Below are positions 16,886-25,574 of a stretch of 51,095 nucleotides of DNA, in pieces. This stretch comes from an uncultured Eggerthella sp. (GTDB lineage: Bacteria; Actinomycetota; Coriobacteriia; Coriobacteriales; Eggerthellaceae): assembly GCA_905203045.1 (NCBI GenBank), contig CAJKUH010000013.1:1-51095 (forward strand), read 5' to 3'. Numbering within the stretch: the first letter of the stretch is position 1; each line of letters opens with the position of its first letter. The translations under genes and the position numbers were made by a program. The notes beneath the pieces were generated by a model, which made no database searches, was not told where the DNA came from, and saw only the letters and a program-made list of their open reading frames with translations.

Positions 16886-18247
16886 CTATGCCTCGGGCTT
16901 TTCAGAAGCAGCGTCATCGGCATCGACATGCTCGATAACGGGCTTCGTGGTTCCCTCGATGTCGCTTCGGCGAATAACGACACGGGTGTGACCCTCATGC
17001 TCAGGCAGCTCGTACATTACGTCCATCAGGGCCTTTTCGCAGATGCTGCGCAAACCACGAGCACCGGTTTGATGCTCGATGGCGCGCTCGGCGATAGCGG
17101 TGAGCGCGTCGTCTTCGAAGATCAAATCGGAATCCTCGTACTTGAACATCACAGTGTACTGCTTCACCAGGGCATTCTTCGGCTCGGTGAGCACGCGGAC
17201 CAAATCTTCCTCCGAAAGCTCCTTGAGTGCCGTGATAACCGGGATACGGCCGACGAACTCGGGGATCATACCGAACTTATGCAGGTCCTCGGGAAGAACC
17301 TGGGCAAGCAGCTCGGCATCGGCAGAACGCTTCGACTCGGGCATGTCGGATCCGAAGCCGATGTTGGTCTTGCCAACGCGCTCGGCGATGATGTCCGGCA
17401 GGCCGACGAATGCGCCGCCCAAAATGAACAGGATGTTCGTGGTGTCGATGTGGATAAGCTCCTGCTGAGGGTGCTTGCGACCGCCTTGGGGAGGTACGGA
17501 AGCCTCGCAGCCTTCGACAATCTTGAGCAGTGCCTGCTGCACGCCTTCGCCCGAAACATCGCGCGTGATGGAAAGGTTTTCCGCTTTGCGGGCAACCTTG
17601 TCGATCTCGTCGATGTAGATGATGCCCACTTCAGCACGGGAGATATCGAAATCCGCCGCCGTGATGAGCTTCAGCAAGATGTTCTCGACGTCTTCGCCAA
17701 CATAGCCCGCTTCGGTAAGCGTGGTGGCATCTGCGATGGCAAAGGGTACCTTCAGCGTGCGCGCCAGCGTCTGGGCAAGCAGCGTCTTGCCTGAACCCGT
17801 CGGGCCCAGCAGCATGATGTTGCTCTTGGCAAGCTCGACATCGCCGCTATCAGCCGACTCGCCCAAGCTCACGCGCTTGTAGTGGTTGTACACCGCAACG
17901 GAAAGAGCACGCTTGGCTTCTTCCTGGCCAACCACATGCTCGGAGAGCTGCTCGAACAGCTCACGCGGCGTAGGAAGCTTGTCCAGAACCGGCGCACCGC
18001 TTTCGGCATGCTCTTCCTCTTCGGCATCGGCCGTAACCTGAAGCACATGGTTGAGCGCATCGGATTCAAGGCCACGCAGGTTCAAGTCGGCCATCATGGC
18101 CTCAGCGGAAAGCGAAATGCACTCGTCGCAGATGAAGATGCCATCCGGACCGGAAATCATGGCATTCACCTGATCGGGCGTCTTGCCGCAGAACGTGCAG
18201 TGGATATCGTCGCGTACAGGGGGAACGGATCCCGTCTGATCGGTCAT
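16886..18247 (-). CDS. clpX: ClpX, ATP-binding unfoldase subunit of ClpXP
   Basis: Hexameric AAA+ unfoldase feeding substrates to ClpP. It has 453 residues: the N-terminal zinc-binding domain (CTFCGK ... CDECI), Walker A GPTGSGKT near 145, pore loop GYVGED, Walker B IIYIDEIDK, and the IGF tripeptide in NIGFGSDM that docks into ClpP. The C-terminal tail is acidic. It sits downstream of clpP with 18 nt between, in the conserved tig-clpP-clpX order. Confidence 0.97.
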   Translation of the reverse strand: MTDQTGSVPPVRDDIHCTFCGKTPDQVNAMISGPDGIFICDECISLSAEAMMADLNLRGLESDALNHVLQVTADAEEEEHAESGAPVLDKLPTPRELFEQLSEHVVGQEEAKRALSVAVYNHYKRVSLGESADSGDVELAKSNIMLLGPTGSGKTLLAQTLARTLKVPFAIADATTLTEAGYVGEDVENILLKLITAADFDISRAEVGIIYIDEIDKVARKAENLSITRDVSGEGVQQALLKIVEGCEASVPPQGGRKHPQQELIHIDTTNILFILGGAFVGLPDIIAERVGKTNIGFGSDMPESKRSADAELLAQVLPEDLHKFGMIPEFVGRIPVITALKELSEEDLVRVLTEPKNALVKQYTVMFKYEDSDLIFEDDALTAIAERAIEHQTGARGLRSICEKALMDVMYELPEHEGHTRVVIRRSDIEGTTKPVIEHVDADDAASEKPEA

Positions 18248-18265
18248 TAGTGCTTACTCTGCTTT

Positions 18266-18889
18266 CTAGTCGTTAGAGGCGAAACGAGATGCCACAACCT
18301 TGTCTACCAGGCCGTAGGCGCATGCCTCTTCAGCGGTCATCCAGTTGTCGCGCTCGGAGTCGGCGTGAACCTTTTCCACCGGCTGGCCGCAATGCTTGGC
18401 GATGATGCCTTCCAAACGGTCGCGCGTCTTCTTCATTTCGGTTGCCAGAATCTGGAAATCGGTTTGCTGGGTGCGCTCGCCCGAACCGCCCATGGGCTGG
18501 TGGATCATCACCTGTGCGTTGGGCAGGATGATACGCTTGCCCGGCGCACCTGCCGTAAGCAGCACCGAGCCCATGGATGCCGCCAAGCCCATGCAGATGG
18601 TGGAAACGTCGCACTTGATGTACTGCATGGTGTCGTAGATGGCAAGGCCTGCGGAAACCGATCCTCCGGGAGAATTGATGTAGAGCGAGATGTCCTTGTC
18701 GGGGTCGGTGGACTCCAAGTGCAGAAGCTGGGCCACAACGGTATTGGCAACGGCATCGTCGATGGGTTCGCCCAAGAACACGATGCGCTCGTTGAGCAAA
18801 CGGGAATAGATGTCGTAGCTGCGCTCACCGCGAGGCGACTGCTCTACAACGTAAGGTACGAGTGCTGATTGAGGGGAATTCATAAACAT
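18266..18889 (-). CDS. clpP: ATP-dependent Clp protease proteolytic subunit
   Basis: Serine peptidase forming the tetradecameric chamber of ClpXP/ClpAP. It has 207 residues from ATG 18889 (MFMNSPQSALVPYVVEQ); GAAAGAGG lies 5 nt upstream, and an ATG two codons further in (18883) is possible. The catalytic triad is visible: serine in GLAASMGSVLL, histidine in MIHQPMGG, aspartate in SERDNWMTAEEA. Another clpP paralogue, common in actinobacteria, is not seen here. Confidence 0.96.
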   Translation of the reverse strand: MFMNSPQSALVPYVVEQSPRGERSYDIYSRLLNERIVFLGEPIDDAVANTVVAQLLHLESTDPDKDISLYINSPGGSVSAGLAIYDTMQYIKCDVSTICMGLAASMGSVLLTAGAPGKRIILPNAQVMIHQPMGGSGERTQQTDFQILATEMKKTRDRLEGIIAKHCGQPVEKVHADSERDNWMTAEEACAYGLVDKVVASRFASND

Positions 18890-18949
18890 AGCTGCCTCTT
18901 TCACTCATTCATGCCGCAAGAAAATGCGGACGGGGCTTTTATTGATGAA

Positions 18950-18981
18950 AGGGCAACCATCGCCTAAGCGACAGCTGCCCT
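18950..18981 (-). terminator. Possible terminator after tig
   Basis: AGGGCAGCTGTCGC-TTAG-GCGATGGTTGCCCT hairpin with 6 plus 4 canonical pairs and wobble or mismatched positions between, followed by TTTCATCAAT on the minus strand. Lies about 40 nt after the tig stop; clpP probably has its own promoter in the rest of this gap. Confidence 0.5.
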
Positions 18982-19023
18982 CGCATTACAGGATATCAAG
19001 GACGAGCAGATGCTCTGTTTGTC

Positions 19024-20352
19024 CTATTCGGCTTCCTTGGTCTCTGCAACCTCGGTTACCTTTGCCTTTGCAACAACATCGCGCAGAGCGCTAGCGCGAA
19101 CGATGCTCTCGCGGATCATGGGCAGGCGGCCTTCCTTGCGCCATTCGTTCTCGATGGCCTCGGGATCGTCGAGGTCAGCCTGGGTGAACTCGTTGTGAAC
19201 CTCTTCTTCGGTTGCCTTCATGTCGAAGTGACGTGCCCATGCGTCAAGAGCAAGGTCCTGGCGAACGATGTCAGCTGCCTGCTTCTTGTTGTCTTCCTTG
19301 AACTGATCAGCGGTCATGTCCATAGCGGAAAGATACTTGTCAAAGGTCAGGCCCATGCTGGAAAGCTGGCCATAGAAGTTCTGGAGCAGGTTGGTTTCCT
19401 CGCGCTCGCACATAGCCTCGGGCAGTTCGCCTTCCAGACGCTCGCCCAAAGCCAGGAGGCATTCGTTCTCCTTGCGGCGAACCATGCTGGAACCCTTCTG
19501 AGACTTGATGCTCTCGGCAATCTTGCCGCGCATGTCCTCAAGGCCTTCGAAGCCGAAGGTTTCCTTAGCCCATTCCTCGGTAACCTCGGGAACGATCTTC
19601 TTCTTGATAACGTCGATCTTGACGTCGAAGTGGAATACGCCCTTCTTCTCGAGGGAAGAGGCAACAGCTGAGGTGTCCTCGGAAAGGTCGAGGTCGAAGG
19701 ACTTCTCTGCGCCCTTCTTCAGGCCGATGAGCTCTGCGTCGAAGGACTCGGGGTATACGCCCTGGCCGAGCTCGTACAGACGATGGTCAGCAGACAGAGC
19801 AGGAACGTCGTTGCCCTTTTCGTCGGTTGCGGAAAGGGTGAGTTCAACGAATTCGCCAGGCTTTACCTTGGTGTTGGCGTTTGCGTCCTTGAAGTCGTGA
19901 TAGTAGTTACGGAGTTCTTCGATCTGAGCATCGATCTCTTCGTCGGTTGCCTCGGTGGAGGGAACCTCTACCTCTACGGGTTCGTAGCTGGAAAGCTCGT
20001 ATTCGGGCTTTACCTGCACAGTAGCGGTGAAGTTGAAGGGCTTGTGGTCTTCAACCAGTTCCAGCTCGTACTGGTAGTCGGGACGCTGCAGAGGCACGAT
20101 GTTGTTTTCTTCGAGTGCCTGAGGATATACCTCGTTGACAAGATCCTCGGTAACGGTGGTGCGAACCGCATCAGCGCCCATGATGTTGTCGATAACGGGA
20201 CGAGGAGCCTTGCCAGGGCGGAAGCCAGGGAAGCTGTAGCGCTTGGCAACCTGACGATACGTACGCTTGATGCGTGCGTCTACATCGTCAGCGTCGACCT
20301 CGAAGCTGAACTTCACTTGGTTGTTCTCGAGAGCCTCTACTTTGATGTTCAC
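19024..20352 (-). CDS. tig: Trigger factor, ribosome-associated chaperone
   Basis: Binds nascent chains at the ribosome exit and has peptidyl-prolyl isomerase activity. It has 442 residues: the N-terminal ribosome-binding domain with the signature in FPGFRPGKAPRPVI (about 43-56), then the FKBP-type PPIase domain (from about 150, DEFVELTLSA-like) and the long helical C-terminal domain. The start is GTG at 20352 (VNIKVEALENNQVKF): AAGGAG lies 7 nt upstream, whereas the frame to 20391 runs into the tRNA-Leu end. It is transcribed with or just after tRNA-Leu and upstream of clpP. Confidence 0.95.
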   Translation of the reverse strand: MNIKVEALENNQVKFSFEVDADDVDARIKRTYRQVAKRYSFPGFRPGKAPRPVIDNIMGADAVRTTVTEDLVNEVYPQALEENNIVPLQRPDYQYELELVEDHKPFNFTATVQVKPEYELSSYEPVEVEVPSTEATDEEIDAQIEELRNYYHDFKDANANTKVKPGEFVELTLSATDEKGNDVPALSADHRLYELGQGVYPESFDAELIGLKKGAEKSFDLDLSEDTSAVASSLEKKGVFHFDVKIDVIKKKIVPEVTEEWAKETFGFEGLEDMRGKIAESIKSQKGSSMVRRKENECLLALGERLEGELPEAMCEREETNLLQNFYGQLSSMGLTFDKYLSAMDMTADQFKEDNKKQAADIVRQDLALDAWARHFDMKATEEEVHNEFTQADLDDPEAIENEWRKEGRLPMIRESIVRASALRDVVAKAKVTEVAETKEAE

Positions 20353-20392
20353 GAATAAACTCCTTCTTGGGTACAACATTGAGTCGCGCAAA

Positions 20393-20478
20393 TGGTGCGG
20401 GTGAAAGGACTTGAACCTTCACGGGGGTTACCCACCAGAACCTAAACCTGGCGCGTCTGCCAATTCCGCCACACCCGC
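20393..20478 (-). tRNA. tRNA-Leu (anticodon UAG), CCA encoded
   Basis: On the minus strand the acceptor stem GCGGGTG (20472-20478) pairs with CACCCGC (20397-20403). The anticodon stem CCAGG/TCTGG encloses the loop TTTAGGT, giving anticodon TAG. The variable region GGTGGGTAACCCCCGTGAA is long, as in class II leucine tRNAs, and the T loop GGTTCAAGTCC is canonical. Discriminator A and a templated CCA (20393-20395) follow. The trigger-factor start codon lies 40 nt downstream, so both may share one transcript. Confidence 0.95.
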
Positions 20479-20525
20479 TTTTTGGTACGCGACGTTTGCC
20501 ACCCGTCCAGGGCGACAACTTCGCT

Positions 20526-20553
20526 ATGATAGCAAATCACTTTGCTCTTGTAA
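20526..20553 (-). promoter_or_regulatory. Promoter of tRNA-Leu (and probably tig)
   Basis: Minus-strand TTACAA (20548-20553), 16 nt, TATCAT (20526-20531) with an upstream TGC extended -10. A palindrome AGCAAA-TCAC-TTTGCT fills much of the spacer (20531-20546). The start would be about 40 nt before the mature tRNA. The rest of 20554-20740 shows no gene or clear terminator to my eye. Confidence 0.55.
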
Positions 20554-20740
20554 CTCACAATGCAAAAATCGCAGAAAGGTGCACGAATCTTCCGCAGCCG
20601 GATGCACCCGCCCGACCTCAAACCGAACACGCAGGGCGCGCCTGTTCAGATGCCTTGTGCATACGTGCCGCGCAATAGCGCTCTTTAGCAGGAAAACCGC
20701 CGTAGAAGCAGGGGTAAACGTCACCCTGAACCCGAAAGCC

Positions 20741-21508
20741 TTACAGCGAGGAAACATCTTTAGCGGTAATGGTGCGCGAGGGGGAAACCAGGATGGTTCC
20801 CACTTGCCCCTTTAGGGCGGCATCGTCGTAGAACACGCCCTTCACCAGGGCGCCGTGCGGGGACAGGCCCTCGTCCTGCGTGGAGATGACGATGGCAGCG
20901 CCCGAATAGTCTTTCAACAGCGAAAGGTCCTTCGTCACGCATACCACCAGATCGACCCCGAGCTTCTTGTAGTCGGCAATGCGCTTGGCCAGGTAGCTTT
21001 CCTGCGCCGTTACCTCATCGATCGAAACGAACCCGAACGTGCGCCCATTGGCGCGCACCACCGTTCGCTCGTTGTAACGGCTGGGGTTTTCCACGTCCAC
21101 CACCACAACGCGTGCTTGCTTTTCCACGTACGAGCAGCGCAAGGAGAACAGGGAAACAGCGTTGTTGCCCTCCCCTTCTTTTGCGGCATCCGATGCCTGC
21201 GAAGCGCTGATCTCGTCTTTCTTTTCGACGGTTTTCTGCGTTGACTGCTTGTTCAGCGAGCGCGATGCAAGCTTGCCGTCTTGCGCGCCTGCCGTGTCGA
21301 CCACCGATTCGCGGCGGCTTTCCGCCGTGCCGTCGTAGACCAGCGCGGTATAGCCGTCCAAGCTGCCGGCAGCATCGTCGATGGAGCTTGCCGCCACATT
21401 GAGCGAATGACCCAACGTGCAGATGTAGGCGATGACGATGCCCAAGGCGGAAAGCCCCAACACGATGAACACCACCAAAGCGGCTTTTTCACGCGATATC
21501 TTCTTCAT
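20741..21508 (-). CDS. Membrane-anchored protein, possibly a degenerate 5'-nucleotidase-like domain
   Basis: Unrecognised 255-residue protein. One hydrophobic helix near the N-terminus (about residues 10-32, after MKKISREK) anchors it with the bulk outside the cell. A low-complexity charged linker follows (about 60-115, with KKDEISASQASDAAKEGEG), then a folded C-terminal domain. There the order NGRTFGFVSIDEVT, then YKKLGVDLVVCVTKDLSLL, then AAIVISTQDEGLSPHG resembles the second half of UshA-type metallophosphatases, but the metal-binding GDxH/GHxH residues are absent, so any enzymatic role is doubtful. Start ATG 21508 has GAGG 5 nt upstream. It follows uvrA by 23 nt, probably co-transcribed. 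Confidence 0.75.
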   Translation of the reverse strand: MKKISREKAALVVFIVLGLSALGIVIAYICTLGHSLNVAASSIDDAAGSLDGYTALVYDGTAESRRESVVDTAGAQDGKLASRSLNKQSTQKTVEKKDEISASQASDAAKEGEGNNAVSLFSLRCSYVEKQARVVVVDVENPSRYNERTVVRANGRTFGFVSIDEVTAQESYLAKRIADYKKLGVDLVVCVTKDLSLLKDYSGAAIVISTQDEGLSPHGALVKGVFYDDAALKGQVGTILVSPSRTITAKDVSSL

Positions 21509-21531
21509 GGAAACCTCGACCGCAAAGCCCG

Positions 21532-24432
21532 CTAGCAAGCGCCCTTATCGCGCTTTTCCTTGGCGAAAATGCGCGCAAGGAAACGGCCCGTATGGCTCTC
21601 GGGCACAGCGGCAACCTCTTCAGGGGTGCCGCTGGCAACGATGGTGCCGCCGCGGTCGCCGCCCTCAGGGCCCAAGTCGACGATGTAGTCGGCTGCCTTG
21701 ATGATATCCAGGTTGTGTTCGATGACCAGCACGGTGTTGCCTGCATCGACCAGGCGCTGCAGCACTTCCAGAAGCTGACGCACGTCATCGAAGTGAAGGC
21801 CCGTGGTGGGCTCGTCCAAGATGTAGAACGTTTTGCCAGTTTGACGACGCTGCAGCTCGCTGGCGAGCTTCACGCGCTGGGCCTCACCGCCGGAAAGCGT
21901 GGTTGCGGGCTGGCCCAAGCGGATATAGCCCAGTCCAACGTCGTGCAACGTATCCAGCTTGCGGGCAAGCCCGGGAATCTTCGAGAAGAAGCTGCGCGCC
22001 TCATCTACCGTCATGTCAAGCACATCGTAGACGTTCTTGCCACGGTACGTCACCTCAAGCGTTTCGCGGTTGTAGCGCTTGCCTTGGCACACCTCGCAGT
22101 CCACGTACACATCGGGCAGGAAGTGCATCTCAATTTTCTTCTGGCCGTCGCCCTTGCAGGCCTCGCAGCGGCCGCCCGCAACGTTGAATGAGAAGCGCCC
22201 AGGCGCGTAACCGCGCACCTTGGCCTCGGGTGTGGAGGCGAACAGCGCGCGAATGTCGTCCCACAGGCCGATGTAGGTGGCAGGGTTCGAGCGCGGCGTG
22301 CGTCCGATGGGGCTCTGGTCGATGTTGATGACCTTGTCGATGCGCTCAGCGCCCAAAAGGCGGCGATACTCGCCCGTCTTGCGGTGGGCATGGTTCACGC
22401 GATTGGCAAGCGCGGGAGCCAGGGTGTCGGTGATAAGCGAGCTTTTGCCCGAACCCGAAACGCCTGTGATAAGCGTGAGCGTGCCCAGCGGAACGGTGAG
22501 GTCGACCTTTTTCAGGTTGTTCTCGCAGGCGCCCTTAAGCTGGATGGACCCACGGCGCGGATGACGGCGCTCAGCGGGAATAGGCACGCATTTGCGTCCG
22601 CTTAAGTACTGCGCGGTAAGCGAGCCTTCCACCTTCATGATTTCCTCGGGTGTGCCGGCGGCAACCACTTCGCCGCCCAGCTCGCCGGCACCCGGTCCCA
22701 TGTCGATAACGTAGTCGGCGCTGCGGATGGTGTCCTCGTCGTGCTCGACCACTACCACGGTGTTGCCCAAATCACGCAGGTGCTCAAGCGTGCCGATAAG
22801 ACGTTCGTTGTCACGTTGGTGCAAGCCGATGGAAGGCTCGTCCAAAATATAGAGCACGCCCATAAGGCCCGCGCCGATCTGCGTTGCCAGGCGGATGCGC
22901 TGCGCCTCGCCACCGGAAAGCGTTGCCGTGGCACGCTCGAGCGTCAAATAGTCAAGGCCCACATCGACAAGAAAGCGCAAGCGCGTCTTTATCTCTTTCA
23001 CGATGGGAACGGCAATGGTTGCCTGTGTATCGGCAAAGCTCAGGCCCTCGAAGAAGGCAAGCGAATCGCGCGATGACATCTCGCATACCTCGTGGATGTT
23101 CTTGCCGGCAACGGTTACCGCCAGAATCTGCGGGTTCAGTCGCTTGCCGCCGCACGTTGCGCACGGGATGATGGAAAAATACTGCTCGTATTTCTGGCGT
23201 TGACGGTCGGACGACGCCTCTTTGTAGCGGTGCATAACCGCCTCGCAGATGCCTTCCCACTCGATGAACCAATAGGTTTCACGACCATCGACGGTCACGT
23301 AGTCGACGCGAATCTTCTCGCCAGGCGCGCCTTCCATCATGATTTTCTGGACCTTCTTCGGGATGTCTTCCCAGGGAGTGTCAGGGCTTACCCCATAGTG
23401 CTCCAGCACGGCACGCATAACCTGCGGATAGTAGTTGCCCGTGCGAAACGGCGCCACGGCTCCTTCGGAAAGCGAAAGCGTTTTATCGGGAACCACCAGG
23501 CTCGGATCGACTTCCTCGCGGCTGCCGATGCCCAGGCAATCGGGGCAGGCACCGTACGGCGCGTTGAACGAGAAGTCGCGCGGCTGCAGTTCGGTCATGG
23601 AATGGCCATGCTCAGGGCACGCCAAGGCAAGCGAGAACAGATGCTCGCCCTGCGCCAAGCCGCCGGTGGCACCCGAAGAGGTTGCCACATCGGCGCTCTC
23701 TGCGCCCTTTTCCATGACCTTCACCAGCACGCGACCCTCCGCAAGCTGGCAGGCCATTTCCACTGCCTGGGCAATGCGCCCGCGTGCGCTTTCCTTCAGC
23801 ACAACGCGATCGACCACCACCTCGATGAAATGCTTGATCTTCTTGTTCAGCGTTACCGGCTCGCCACCGAGCTTCGTCACCTCACCGTCGATGCGCACGC
23901 GGGAAAAGCCTTCCTTCTGCAAATCTTGGAAAAGCTTGGTGAACTCGCCTTTGCGGCCTGCAACAACAGGCGCCATGATAAGGGCACGCTCGCCTTCGCC
24001 CAGTGCCAGAACATCGTCGGTAACCTGGTCGGTGGTCTGCGACTTGATCTCACGGCCGCACTCAGGGCAATGGGGCACGCCCACACGTGCGAACAGAAGG
24101 CGCAGGTAGTCGTAGATTTCCGTTACCGTGCCAACCGTGGATCGAGGGTTTTTGCTCGTGGTTTTCTGATCGATGGAAACAGCAGGGGAAAGGCCGTCGA
24201 TGGAATCGAGGTCGGGCTTGCTCATCTGGCCCAAGAACTGACGGGCATAGCTGGAAAGGCTTTCCACGTAGCGGCGCTGGCCTTCAGCGTAGATGGTGTC
24301 GAAGGCCAGCGAGCGTTTACCGGAGCACGAAAGCCCCGTGATGACAGCAAGCTTGTCGCGCGGGATTTCGACATCGACGTTCTTCAGATTATGCTCACGT
24401 GCACCTTTGATAACGATAGAGCTCTGCCCCAT
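21532..24432 (-). CDS. uvrA: Excinuclease ABC subunit A
   Basis: Damage-sensing ABC-type ATPase of nucleotide excision repair. It has 966 residues from ATG 24432 (MGQSSIVIKGAREHNLKN), with AGAGG 6 nt upstream. Both signature motifs (LSGGEAQRIRLA and LSGGEAQRVKLA), the second Walker A GVSGSGKSSL, the insertion-domain zinc site (CPEHG ... CPDC) and the C-terminal zinc module (CEAC ... CEVC) are intact. The first Walker A reads GLSCSGKRSL (33-42) where the family has GLSGSGKSSL: the Mg-ligating serine is arginine. See findings. uvrB and uvrC are not nearby, which is usual. Confidence 0.96.
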   Translation of the reverse strand: MGQSSIVIKGAREHNLKNVDVEIPRDKLAVITGLSCSGKRSLAFDTIYAEGQRRYVESLSSYARQFLGQMSKPDLDSIDGLSPAVSIDQKTTSKNPRSTVGTVTEIYDYLRLLFARVGVPHCPECGREIKSQTTDQVTDDVLALGEGERALIMAPVVAGRKGEFTKLFQDLQKEGFSRVRIDGEVTKLGGEPVTLNKKIKHFIEVVVDRVVLKESARGRIAQAVEMACQLAEGRVLVKVMEKGAESADVATSSGATGGLAQGEHLFSLALACPEHGHSMTELQPRDFSFNAPYGACPDCLGIGSREEVDPSLVVPDKTLSLSEGAVAPFRTGNYYPQVMRAVLEHYGVSPDTPWEDIPKKVQKIMMEGAPGEKIRVDYVTVDGRETYWFIEWEGICEAVMHRYKEASSDRQRQKYEQYFSIIPCATCGGKRLNPQILAVTVAGKNIHEVCEMSSRDSLAFFEGLSFADTQATIAVPIVKEIKTRLRFLVDVGLDYLTLERATATLSGGEAQRIRLATQIGAGLMGVLYILDEPSIGLHQRDNERLIGTLEHLRDLGNTVVVVEHDEDTIRSADYVIDMGPGAGELGGEVVAAGTPEEIMKVEGSLTAQYLSGRKCVPIPAERRHPRRGSIQLKGACENNLKKVDLTVPLGTLTLITGVSGSGKSSLITDTLAPALANRVNHAHRKTGEYRRLLGAERIDKVINIDQSPIGRTPRSNPATYIGLWDDIRALFASTPEAKVRGYAPGRFSFNVAGGRCEACKGDGQKKIEMHFLPDVYVDCEVCQGKRYNRETLEVTYRGKNVYDVLDMTVDEARSFFSKIPGLARKLDTLHDVGLGYIRLGQPATTLSGGEAQRVKLASELQRRQTGKTFYILDEPTTGLHFDDVRQLLEVLQRLVDAGNTVLVIEHNLDIIKAADYIVDLGPEGGDRGGTIVASGTPEEVAAVPESHTGRFLARIFAKEKRDKGAC

Positions 24433-24465
24433 TGCTGGCCTCTTCCTCTTTTTTCGTAGCATTTG

Positions 24466-24471
24466 ATTCTA
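24466..24471 (-). promoter_or_regulatory. Possible uvrA -10 element
   Basis: TAGAAT on the minus strand, 33 nt before the uvrA start codon and 35 nt after the recombinase stop. No clear -35. I see no LexA-type operator palindrome beside it. Confidence 0.35.
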
Positions 24472-24506
24472 CCGCACTGCCAGCCCAACGCGCAGCACCT
24501 CCACAA

Positions 24507-25574
24507 TCACCCTCGGGGATGCGCCTTATGGTGGGCCTCCCGCAAACGTTCGGGAGTCATGTGCGTGTAGATCTGAGTGGTGGAAAGGCTTGCATGCCCT
24601 AGCATTTCCTGCACGCTTCGCAAATCGGCACCCCCTGCCAGCAAATCGGTGGCAAACGAATGGCGCATGGCATGGGGGCTCAACGTGCTGTCCAAGCCAG
24701 CAGCCGCCAGGGCTTGCTTGAACACCAGCCGAATGGCATTGGCGCTCATCCTGTTGCCCCTCGAGGAAAGGAACACATAGGGGCTTGGATCCTTCAGCAA
24801 ACAAGGGCGCGCCTCATCGAGGTAGCGGCCCAAGGCCTTGCACGCTGTTTCGTGCAAGGGAACGATGCGCTCCTTGGAGCCCTTGCCTACCACGCGGAGC
24901 ATCGACTCGTCCAGCAACACCTGGGTACAGAGCAAACCCGAAGCCTCCGAAACGCGCAGCCCTGCAGCGTAGAGCAGTTCGAGCAATGCCTGGTTGCGCA
25001 CATCGGTTGGCGTGATTTGATCGGGACTCTTCCCTTGAAAGGTCACCGAGAGCAGCTTGTCCATATCGCTACGCCGTATGGCACGGGGAAGGGCCCTGCC
25101 CTGCTTGGGTCCCTGAATTACCTCGGCAGGGCTCGAGGGCATACGGCCCGAAGCCACCAGCCAGCGATAGAACGCCTTCACCGAGCTTAGGTGCCGGTTC
25201 ACTGTTCTGCGGGAATAGCCCGCCTGGTCGAGGTAAGCAAGATAGCGGCGCACCTCACGGTGGCCGGCAGAAAGCGGCGGCACGCCGCAACGCGCACACC
25301 AACGCGCGTAATCGCGCACGTCTGCTCGGTATGCGCGCACGGTTTCCGCCGATGCATTGCGCTCCGTGCCAAGAAAGCGGCAGAATCCTTCTATCGAATC
25401 AGCGCAGGGCACGCCCTCGGCTGACTCGGCGCAAGGCGCCCCTTCATGCGTGCCGAGAGCTTCCACGCGAAACGTACTTCCCAACGCATCGGAGGCTCCA
25501 ATGCAAGACGCGCTTTCCAGCGCAGCCTTCTTGATGCGCCCCGCCCTGCCCGAATTATCGCCTTCAGGCAGCAT
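24507..25574 (-). CDS. XerC/XerD-type tyrosine recombinase with N-terminal extension
   Basis: Site-specific recombinase, most likely for chromosome dimer resolution. The 355-residue protein carries the full catalytic set R207, K231, H301, R304, H327 and nucleophile Y336 (AAGLRVSE, GKGSKER, HAMRHSFA, LGHASLS, QIYTH). The SAM-like core-binding domain begins near residue 62. The first 60 residues are extra compared with the usual 300-residue Xer and hold two tandem copies of EG-A/V-PCA-E/D-S-A/I (44-61). The ATG overlaps the trmFO stop as TAATG, which supports the long start. Whether it is XerC or XerD cannot be told from one gene. Confidence 0.92.
   Translation of the reverse strand: MLPEGDNSGRAGRIKKAALESASCIGASDALGSTFRVEALGTHEGAPCAESAEGVPCADSIEGFCRFLGTERNASAETVRAYRADVRDYARWCARCGVPPLSAGHREVRRYLAYLDQAGYSRRTVNRHLSSVKAFYRWLVASGRMPSSPAEVIQGPKQGRALPRAIRRSDMDKLLSVTFQGKSPDQITPTDVRNQALLELLYAAGLRVSEASGLLCTQVLLDESMLRVVGKGSKERIVPLHETACKALGRYLDEARPCLLKDPSPYVFLSSRGNRMSANAIRLVFKQALAAAGLDSTLSPHAMRHSFATDLLAGGADLRSVQEMLGHASLSTTQIYTHMTPERLREAHHKAHPRG

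Noticed and set aside
14721..16991. Long plus-strand open frame of 756 codons opposite valS
   Set aside because: Exactly mirrors valS, whose motifs are unambiguous; long antisense frames are expected from GC-rich codon use. The protein has no recognisable family and low-complexity His/Gly/Val runs.
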